From Erythrobacter colymbi (lineage in GTDB: Bacteria > Pseudomonadota > Alphaproteobacteria > Sphingomonadales > Sphingomonadaceae), in contig NZ_MUYK01000010.1 of assembly GCF_002155685.1 (NCBI RefSeq), positions 1 to 64,000 on the forward strand: a stretch of 64,000 nt of DNA, written 5' to 3'. Of the stretch, positions 15,971 through 22,846 are shown piece after piece; within the stretch, counting starts at the first letter, position 1; the number at the start of each line of letters is the position of its first letter. The notes under the pieces are model-generated. The model made no database searches, had not been told where the DNA came from, and was given only the letters and a program-made list of their open reading frames with translations. A program made the translations under genes and the position numbers.

Positions 15971-18394
15971 TCAGAGCGGATTGCCGTCCTTGTCGCGGTA
16001 GATTTCGCGCCGGCCGACGTGGTTCGCGGGGCCGACGAAGCCGTCTTCCTCCATCCGCTCGATCCACTTGGCCGCGGTGTTGTAGCCCACACCCATCTGG
16101 CGCTGGAGCCAGCTCCCGCTCGCCTTCTGGTTCTCGAACACGATCTGGCAGGCCTGCCGGTACTTGCGCTCTTCCGGATTGTCCGAGGCGGTGAGGTCAT
16201 CGTCGAAGCCGAACCCACCGAAGCCTTCCTCCGGCTCCTCGGTGACCGCATCGACATAGGCGGGCGAGCCCTGCGCGCGCCAGTGATCGGCGATCGCCTC
16301 GACCTCCTCGTCGGAGACGAACGGCCCGTGGACGCGCACCATCGCGCCGGTGTTGGGCTTGTAGAGCATGTCGCCGCGGCCCAGCAGCTGCTCCGCGCCC
16401 TGCTCGCCGAGGATGGTGCGGCTGTCGATCCGGCTCGTCACCTTGAAGCTGATGCGGGTCGGCAGGTTGGCCTTGATGACGCCGGTGATGACGTCGACCG
16501 AGGGGCGCTGCGTCGCCATGATGAGGTGAATGCCCGCCGCGCGGCTCTTCTGCGAGAGGCGCTGGATCAGCACTTCGATCTCCTTGCCGACGGTGACCAT
16601 CAGGTCCGCCAGCTCGTCGACGATCAGCACGATCTGCGGCAGCGGTTCGTAATCGAGCTGTTCTTCCTCGAACAGCTCGTCGCCGGTCTCGGGATCGAAC
16701 CCGCTGCGCACCCGGCGCCCGAGCGGCTTGCCCTTGGCGATCGCGGCGCTGACTTTCTCGTTGAAGGAGTTGATGTTGCGCGAGGAGATCGCGCTCATCA
16801 TCCGGTAACGCCGCTCCATTTCCTCGACCGCCCACTTCAGCGCGCGCACCGACTTGGCGGGCTCGGTCACCACCGGCGAGAGCAGGTGGGGGATGTCGTC
16901 ATAGGTCTTGAGCTCGAGCACCTTGGGATCGATCAGGATCAGGCGCAGCTCCTCGGGCGTGAAGCGGTAGAGCAGCGAGAGCAGGATCACGTTGAGGCCG
17001 ACCGACTTGCCCGAGCCGGTGGTCCCCGCGACCAGCAGGTGCGGCATGGCGGCAAGGTCGGCGATCACCGGCTCACCCGCGATGTCCTTGCCGAGGATGA
17101 TCGGCAGGTTGCCCTTGGCATCGGCGAAGGCTGCGCAGGCGGCGAGCTCCTTCAGCATCACCGTCTGGCGATCCTGATTGGGCAGTTCGATGCCCATCAC
17201 GGTGCGCCCCGGGATCGGCGAGACGCGCGCGGAAATCGCGCTCATGTTGCGGGCGATATCCTCGGCAAGGCCGATCACGCGGCTCGCCTTGATGCCGGGC
17301 GCGGGCTCGAGCTCGTACATCGTCACCACCGGGCCGGTGCGAACCGCGGTGATCTCGCCCTTCACGTTGAAATCGTCGAGCACGTTCTCGAGCAGGCGCG
17401 CATTGCGCTCCAGCGCCAGCTTGTCGAGCTTGGGCGCCTTGTCGACCGGCGGCTCGACGAGGAGGTCGAGGCTGGGGAGGTTGAAGGCCGCGAACATGTC
17501 GCGCTGCGCGGTCTTCGCGGCGGCGGCGGGCTTGGGCGGGGCCGAGGGATCGGAGATTTCGGGCGGACGGCGCGGCGGATCGGCGCTGTCTGCCAGCGCA
17601 CCGCTCTTGGGCCGCGAGGGACGCGGCGGGCGGGCGGGAGCATCGACGGCGTCATCGTCCATGTCGCCATCGAAGGCGAGCTTGTCCTGCCCGCCCTTGC
17701 CCCACGGCAGCGGAACGCGGCGCAGCAGCCCGGCGAGCGATCCGCCGCCGAGGAAATCGGGCAGGCTCATCAGCACCCGCCAGTCGATCGCGAAGATGCG
17801 GGTGAGGAGCGCGACGCCTGTGGCAAGGCTCGTGAGCGCGAGACCGAGGATCACCCAGCCTTCCGCTCCTTCGCCGAAGCGCGCGGCGACCGCCTGGATC
17901 GCGCCCGCGCCGAGCAGGCCGGCAAGGCCTCCGGCTTGCGCGGGCAGCGTGCCGCCCGGCCCTTCGAAGGCGAGGCTGAGGACGGTGGCGATCAGCGTCA
18001 TCGCGATCAGCAGCAGCGCGGTGGGCATCCACCAGGCGGTGGTCTCGGGCTCGTCCCCGTTCTCGACATCGCGCCACAGCTTGCGCGCGCTGACATAGAG
18101 CAGCGGCAGCAGCAGGGTGCCGGGCAGGCCGAACACCAGCAACACGCGGTCAGCCGCCCATGCACCGGCCGCGCCCATCCAGTTGCGCACCACGGCAGTG
18201 TCAGCCGCGGTCGAGGGGCTCGGATCGGTCTGGGTGTAGCTCGCCAGCGCGAGCGCGAGGAAGACGCACAGCGCCAGCAGCAGCCCGGCGCCCGTCATCT
18301 GCGCGATGCGGCGCATCGATCGGCGAAGGCCGGCGCGCCATTCGGCGTCGGTCTGGCGAACGGGTTTGACGGACTGGGCCGCGCGGCTGGCCAT
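15971..18394 (-). CDS. ftsK: DNA translocase FtsK
   Basis: 807 residues. Four membrane helices occupy about residues 25-200, followed by a Pro-rich linker, the alpha/beta motor and a C-terminal gamma winged helix. Walker A is GTTGSGKS near residue 457 and Walker B is IVLIVDELADLM. The gamma domain (YRQACQIVFENQKASGSWLQ and on) reads DNA polarity sequences in known FtsK proteins. The protein anchors at the septum and pumps chromosome ends so that dimers can be resolved. A second, free-standing gamma domain is encoded 74 bases upstream on the same strand. Confidence 0.96.
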   Translation of the reverse strand: MASRAAQSVKPVRQTDAEWRAGLRRSMRRIAQMTGAGLLLALCVFLALALASYTQTDPSPSTAADTAVVRNWMGAAGAWAADRVLLVFGLPGTLLLPLLYVSARKLWRDVENGDEPETTAWWMPTALLLIAMTLIATVLSLAFEGPGGTLPAQAGGLAGLLGAGAIQAVAARFGEGAEGWVILGLALTSLATGVALLTRIFAIDWRVLMSLPDFLGGGSLAGLLRRVPLPWGKGGQDKLAFDGDMDDDAVDAPARPPRPSRPKSGALADSADPPRRPPEISDPSAPPKPAAAAKTAQRDMFAAFNLPSLDLLVEPPVDKAPKLDKLALERNARLLENVLDDFNVKGEITAVRTGPVVTMYELEPAPGIKASRVIGLAEDIARNMSAISARVSPIPGRTVMGIELPNQDRQTVMLKELAACAAFADAKGNLPIILGKDIAGEPVIADLAAMPHLLVAGTTGSGKSVGLNVILLSLLYRFTPEELRLILIDPKVLELKTYDDIPHLLSPVVTEPAKSVRALKWAVEEMERRYRMMSAISSRNINSFNEKVSAAIAKGKPLGRRVRSGFDPETGDELFEEEQLDYEPLPQIVLIVDELADLMVTVGKEIEVLIQRLSQKSRAAGIHLIMATQRPSVDVITGVIKANLPTRISFKVTSRIDSRTILGEQGAEQLLGRGDMLYKPNTGAMVRVHGPFVSDEEVEAIADHWRAQGSPAYVDAVTEEPEEGFGGFGFDDDLTASDNPEERKYRQACQIVFENQKASGSWLQRQMGVGYNTAAKWIERMEEDGFVGPANHVGRREIYRDKDGNPL

Positions 18395-18468
18395 GGGGGT
18401 TCTCCTGAGCGGAACACACCATGAATCCTCACCCGCAGCGGGTCAAATCTTTTCGCCCTCGGCCGCGG

Positions 18469-18654
18469 TCAATGGAGCCGATCCGGAGGAATGCTGATGA
18501 TCCCGTTTTCCTCCATCCGCTCGATCCAGCGCCAGGCCTGATAGAAGCCGACATTGAAGTGGCGCTGGAGCACCGAGGCGCTCGGCCGCCCGCCGCTGAT
18601 AACAAACTGGCAGGCCTGCCAGTAGAGCTGGTCGTCGTCGCGTGTGTCGACCAT
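18469..18654 (-). CDS. Free-standing FtsK gamma (winged-helix) domain protein
   Basis: 61 residues beginning MVDTRDDDQLYWQACQFVIS. It aligns along nearly its full length with the gamma domain of the adjacent FtsK: shared residues include the Y-QACQ-V start, the LQR--VG centre and the block WIERMEE-G. The ATG at 18654 overlaps the stop of the thiamine-phosphate-synthase-like gene (TGATG), which fixes the start; the longer open frame upstream is a shadow. It contains nothing but the DNA-binding domain, so it could compete with or assist FtsK at its DNA sites, or act as a small DNA-binding protein. Function is inference. Confidence 0.8.
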   Translation of the reverse strand: MVDTRDDDQLYWQACQFVISGGRPSASVLQRHFNVGFYQAWRWIERMEENGIISIPPDRLH

Positions 18655-19214
18655 CAGCTGAGCCCGTCGATGGCGGCCCAGCGCGGCCATTTCAGCGCCC
18701 GCGCTTTGGGGGCGCTCATTCCTCCCAGCGCGATTACCGGGAGCCGCGACTGCCGCGCCAGCAGCCGGAACCGCACCGGCCCGAGCGTCGCGCCTCCGGG
18801 GTGCGAGCGGGTCGGGAACACCGGCGAGAGCAGCGCCGCATCCGCGCCGAGCCTTGCCGCCAGCCCCAGCTCGGCCAGATCGTGCGCGGTCGCGAGGTGG
18901 AGCAGGTCCGCCCTCCGCGGCCACAGCGCGCGGGGTGCGCCATAGATGCCGTCCGCCCCCCACTCGCGCGCGGTCAGTGCCGAATCGGCGAGCACCACCA
19001 CGTGCCCCCGCGCCTTCGCTGCTCGTCGCAGGGCGCGGAAGCGGGCCAGCCGCTCGGGCCCATCAAGGTGATAGTGGCGGTAGATCAGCCCCGACCCGCG
19101 CGGCAGCCGGGCGAGCGCGCGCTCGAGCCCCGCGTCGTTGCGTGCGTCCGAGATCAGCCACAGGGCGGGGAGGGTCTTTGCGCGGGCCACGCAGCCGCTA
19201 TAGGGCAGACCCAT
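18654..19214 (-). CDS. Thiamine phosphate synthase/TenI-like protein
   Basis: 186 residues from the ATG at 19214. The TIM-barrel pattern is that of the ThiE/TenI family: LWLISDARND at the N-terminus, VVVLADSALTAREWGADGIYG, a substrate-phosphate region ADAALLSPVFPTRSHPGG, and LPVIALGGMSAPKA near the C-terminus. The shortness and loss of some ThiE phosphate-binding residues make a TenI-like or degenerate role possible. The start is supported by GGGAGG 11 bases before it, lying inside the divergent yggS gene; a GTG at 19190 is the alternative. It is translationally coupled to the small gamma-domain gene. Confidence 0.75.
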   Translation of the reverse strand: MGLPYSGCVARAKTLPALWLISDARNDAGLERALARLPRGSGLIYRHYHLDGPERLARFRALRRAAKARGHVVVLADSALTAREWGADGIYGAPRALWPRRADLLHLATAHDLAELGLAARLGADAALLSPVFPTRSHPGGATLGPVRFRLLARQSRLPVIALGGMSAPKARALKWPRWAAIDGLS

Positions 19215-19872
19215 GGAAAGTGCAGCCTCCCGCCTCGACGCCGTCCGCAGCAACATCGCCCGCGCCTGCAAGCCCGCGCGGCGCAAGCCCGAAGACGTGA
19301 CGCTGATCGCAGTGAGCAAGACCCATCAGGCGGACGCGATCCAGCCGGTGATCGACGCCGGCCAGCGCGTCTTCGGCGAGAACCGCGTGCAGGAGGCGCA
19401 GGGCAAGTGGCCCGCTCTGTGCGAGGCCCATCCCGATATTGCCCTCCACCTCATCGGCCAGCTTCAATCGAACAAGGCCGAGGAAGCCGTGGCACTGTTC
19501 GATTGCATCCACTCGCTCGACCGGCCGAGCCTGCTGACTGCGCTCGCGAAGGCGATGGACAAGGCCGGACGTCAGGTCCCCTGCTTTGTGCAGGTCAATA
19601 TCGGTGACGAGGCGCAGAAAGGCGGCTGCCCGATCGCCGAACTGCCCGCGTTTCTTGCCGAGGTGCGTGCCACGGCGATCCCGCTCGCAGGGCTGATGTG
19701 CATCCCCCCCGCCGACACCGAGGCCGCGCCGTTCTTCGCCTTTCTCGCCAAGCTCGCGGCCGATAACGGGGTGACCGGCCTCAGCATGGGCATGAGCGGG
19801 GATTACGAGACCGCAGTGATGCTCGGCGCAAGCCATGTGCGGGTGGGCACGGCGCTGTTCGGAGCGCGCTAG
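19213..19872 (+). CDS. YggS family PLP-homeostasis protein
   Basis: 219 residues, full length for the YggS/PROSC family. The cofactor lysine is Lys36 in LIAVSKTHQ; the family pattern continues with FGENRVQEAQGKW, HLIGQLQSNK, and near the end LSMGMSGDYETAVMLGASHVRVGTALFG, which binds the phosphate of PLP. These proteins have no known enzymatic activity but buffer pyridoxal phosphate and affect amino-acid pools. The ATG overlaps, on the opposite strand, the ATG of the ThiE-like gene (both within CCATGG). Confidence 0.94.
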   Translation: MESAASRLDAVRSNIARACKPARRKPEDVTLIAVSKTHQADAIQPVIDAGQRVFGENRVQEAQGKWPALCEAHPDIALHLIGQLQSNKAEEAVALFDCIHSLDRPSLLTALAKAMDKAGRQVPCFVQVNIGDEAQKGGCPIAELPAFLAEVRATAIPLAGLMCIPPADTEAAPFFAFLAKLAADNGVTGLSMGMSGDYETAVMLGASHVRVGTALFGAR

Positions 19873-19917
19873 CCCCTCGTCGCAAAATTATGCTGTAGGC
19901 GGACAATAACACCCAAT

Positions 19918-19954
19918 AAAAAAGGGCGCCCCGTTGCCGGAGCGCCCCTTTCTT
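19918..19954. terminator. Bidirectional intrinsic terminator
   Basis: GGGCGC (19924-19929) pairs with GCGCCC (19942-19947), extended by A/T pairs. Reading the minus strand the stem is followed by six T residues (19923-19918); reading plus it is followed by CTTTCTT. It lies between yggS and the convergent TonB-dependent receptor and can stop both. Confidence 0.85.
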
Positions 19955-19970
19955 CCCGATCAGGCGTGGC

Positions 19971-22736
19971 TCAGTAGTTGAACCGCGCGGTGATGCCGTA
20001 GGTGCGCGGTTCGGCGAGGAACTGCGAGAACAGCTGGCGGCCGCCCGGGTACTGCGGATCGACGAAGGGCGCCGCGGTCGTGCCCGCCTGGAACGGCGAG
20101 TTGAAGGCGACCTGGGCGTTGTCCTTGTCGAAGATGTTCTGGCCCCACAGCTCCAGCGACCACTTCTGGTCCGGACCGCGCAGACCGATGCGGGCGTTGA
20201 ACAGCGCGAAGCCGTCCTGTTCCTTCTGCGGGAAGAGGTCGGAGCCGGTGTTGAAGTCCGAGGTCAGACGGCCGTCGAAGTAGAACAGGCCGGTAAGGCC
20301 GCTGTCGCCGATTTCCGGAGTCCAGGTGACGCTGCCGGTGGCCACCACTTCGGGGGCGTTCGACAGGTTGTCGCCCGGCAGCTTGCGCAGCGCGGCATCG
20401 AGCGGCGCGCCGGCGCCATTGCCGACGAGGTCGCTGCGATACTTGGTGCGGGCATAGGTCAGACCCGCGGCCACCGAGAAGTTGTCCGACGGGTTCATCT
20501 GGGCTTCGATTTCGACACCCTGCGTGCGCACGCCGTAGCCGACATCGCCCGCGGCGCAGGCGCCGGTGGCGCTGCTGGTGTCGGTATCGGCGTTCGGGCC
20601 GCCGACGAGATCGCCGTTACAGCCGTTGACGTTCTGCACCAGGAAGACCGTGCCGTTGAAGGTGTTCAGCTGGAAGTTGCTGAAATCCGAACGGAACGCG
20701 GCAACGCTGAGGCTGAACGGGCCGGTCGCATACTTGGCACCCAGTTCGTAGCTGTCGACCAGCTCGGGGTCGAACTGGAGGTTGCGGACCAGCGCCTGCG
20801 CCCCGGCCTGTCCGCCGAACGGCGCGATCGGCGACTTGAGCGCCGAACGGTCGAGGTTGAAGCCGCCCGCCTTGTAGCCGCGCGCGAAGCTGGCATAGAG
20901 CAGCAGGTCGTCGGTCGCCTTGTACGAGAGGATCGCGGTGCCGGTCCACTCGTCTTCCTTGCGGCTGTCACGGATCCGGACGTTGTTGAGCTCGGCGGTC
21001 GAGTTGCCCTGGCAGGACAGGCCGATCAGCGCACCGGCCAGTGCGCGGGCGGTGGCGTTGGTGCTGCTCAGATCGTCGAGCACCAGACCCTGCACGGTGG
21101 TGCAGGTGGTGTTGTCGTTGCCGAACAGCGCCGAGAAGTCCTTCTTGTCCTTGGTGTAGCGCAGACCGACGGTCAGATCGAGGCGATCGGTGATGTGGAC
21201 GATGTTGTGGGTGAAGGCCGCCCAGTTGGTCCCATCCTGGAAGTAGTTGTCGATCGTCGAGCCGCGGTCATTGAGGCCGTCGAGCGCGGTGAAGGCCGCA
21301 ACGATGTCCGAACCCGAAGCGCCGGTGGCGGCGAGCAGCGTGTTGCGGCCAACGCCGGCGGTGTTGGTGATCCCGCCGTTGACGCAACCTGCGGCGGTCG
21401 GCGCATAGAGCCCCGCAAGGCCGCCGCCCGAAACGATGCGGCAGGTGGCGAAGCGGCCGTACTGGTTGCCGAAGCGCAGGTTGTCGCGCACGGTCAGCTT
21501 CTCGTTGGCGAAGAAGCCGCCGACGAGCCAGTCGAGCGTGCCGCCGAAGGCTTCACCCTGGAGGCGCAGTTCCTGCGTGAAGGTGTGGAACTGGCGGTAG
21601 GCCTCGTCGCTCTCGCCGCGGTAGAGAATGTCGACCGTGCCGTAGTCGGTGTCCGACGCCTGGCCCGAACGGTATTCGCGGTAGGCTGTGATCGAGGTCA
21701 GCGTGGCGCCGCCGATATCCCAGTCGATCTGGCCCGAGACGCCGTAGTCCTTGGTCTCGCCGGCATAGCTGCGGCCGCGGGTGACCGAAACGGTGCGGTC
21801 ATAGCCCTGGTTGAACGCGCCGAGGTTCTGGCCGAGATCGCGCAGCACGTTGATGATGTTGTTGCCGTTCGGCGACAGCGGCGTCAGCGGGGTCGAGGGG
21901 TTGTTGAGGCTGCCGATGAACGGGTTCACGCTGTTGTCGACATAGGTCGCCGCGCAGCACTTCTCGTCACGGAAGGTGTAGTCGCCGATCAGGCGGACGG
22001 TGATCGTGTCGGTCGGTTCGAACAGCAGCTGGCCGCGCAGGAAGTACCGGTCGCGGTCGTTGATGTCGGTGTTGTTGGTCGGATCGTTGTAGAAACCGTC
22101 GCGCTTCACGTAGATCCCGTCGAGACGGGCGGCGAGGTTCTCGGTGATCGGGCCGGTGATGCTGCCGCCGAGACGGAAGAAGTTGTAGTTGCCGTAGGTC
22201 GCTTCGCCGGTGACGCCGAAGTCGAATTCCGGCTTCTTCGAATAGATGCTGATCAGACCGGCCGAGGAGTTGCGGCCGCCCAGCGTACCCTGCGGGCCGC
22301 GCTGCACTTCGATGCGGTCGATCTCGCCCAGTTCGTTGAGGCCGATACCCGAACGCGAACGGTACACGCCGTCGATGAACACCGGCACCGAGCTTTCGAG
22401 ACCCGGGTTGTCGCCGACCGTGCCGATACCGCGGATACGGGCCGAGCCGTTGGCTTCCGAACCGGTCGAGGACACGAGCAGCGAAGGCGCGACCTGGTTG
22501 AGCTGGCGGATGTCGTTCGCGCCGCTGTTCAGCAGCGTTTCCGAGCTGACCGCCGAAATCGCGACCGGCACGTCAGCCAGCGCCTGCGCGCGCCCCTGCG
22601 CGGTGACGATGATGACGTTTTCGGGCTGAATCTCTTCTTCGGCGGCAGCGTTATCCTGCGCGAAGGCGGCTTGCGGCAGCAAGGCCATACCGGCGCCAAG
22701 CAGCGCAATCGCTCGAAGCGAAGCGAACGTGTTCAT
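19971..22736 (-). CDS. TonB-dependent outer-membrane receptor
   Basis: 921 residues from the ATG at 22736, which has AGAGGGG upstream and gives a proper signal peptide ending AAFAQD; the frame extends to 22793 but that part lacks signal character. The plug begins ENVIIVTAQGRAQALADVPVAIS and contains ARIRGIGTVGDNPG and RIEVQRGPQGTLGGRNSSAGLI, which is typical of sphingomonad receptors for small organic substrates rather than classic siderophore receptors. The barrel ends YGITARFNY, with an aromatic terminus. The substrate is not deducible. It shows no close similarity by eye to the receptor at 10198 beyond family motifs. Confidence 0.94.
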   Translation of the reverse strand: MNTFASLRAIALLGAGMALLPQAAFAQDNAAAEEEIQPENVIIVTAQGRAQALADVPVAISAVSSETLLNSGANDIRQLNQVAPSLLVSSTGSEANGSARIRGIGTVGDNPGLESSVPVFIDGVYRSRSGIGLNELGEIDRIEVQRGPQGTLGGRNSSAGLISIYSKKPEFDFGVTGEATYGNYNFFRLGGSITGPITENLAARLDGIYVKRDGFYNDPTNNTDINDRDRYFLRGQLLFEPTDTITVRLIGDYTFRDEKCCAATYVDNSVNPFIGSLNNPSTPLTPLSPNGNNIINVLRDLGQNLGAFNQGYDRTVSVTRGRSYAGETKDYGVSGQIDWDIGGATLTSITAYREYRSGQASDTDYGTVDILYRGESDEAYRQFHTFTQELRLQGEAFGGTLDWLVGGFFANEKLTVRDNLRFGNQYGRFATCRIVSGGGLAGLYAPTAAGCVNGGITNTAGVGRNTLLAATGASGSDIVAAFTALDGLNDRGSTIDNYFQDGTNWAAFTHNIVHITDRLDLTVGLRYTKDKKDFSALFGNDNTTCTTVQGLVLDDLSSTNATARALAGALIGLSCQGNSTAELNNVRIRDSRKEDEWTGTAILSYKATDDLLLYASFARGYKAGGFNLDRSALKSPIAPFGGQAGAQALVRNLQFDPELVDSYELGAKYATGPFSLSVAAFRSDFSNFQLNTFNGTVFLVQNVNGCNGDLVGGPNADTDTSSATGACAAGDVGYGVRTQGVEIEAQMNPSDNFSVAAGLTYARTKYRSDLVGNGAGAPLDAALRKLPGDNLSNAPEVVATGSVTWTPEIGDSGLTGLFYFDGRLTSDFNTGSDLFPQKEQDGFALFNARIGLRGPDQKWSLELWGQNIFDKDNAQVAFNSPFQAGTTAAPFVDPQYPGGRQLFSQFLAEPRTYGITARFNY

Positions 22737-22846
22737 CAGGCATTCCCCTCTTTTTTGACTATTGTGTCTTGGCGGTAGCGCAGGGTGTGGCACTGCCGCA
22801 AGACAGCTTTGTCAGCGCCTTGCGACTTTCTGCCGGAGTGTTGCAG

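Noticed and set aside
15944..18424. Very long plus-strand open frame (826 codons) across ftsK
   Set aside because: It is a frame shadow of ftsK on the other strand, rich in His, Arg and Asp in random order and without any domain. GC-rich coding DNA produces such frames; the same applies to those at 21-1889, 1949-4063, 21195-22778, 23876-27673, 43439-45418 and 45943-48261.
18655..18963. Longer version of the gamma-domain gene
   Set aside because: The added N-terminal part overlaps the ThiE-like gene in another frame and has shadow composition; the TGATG overlap defines the real start.
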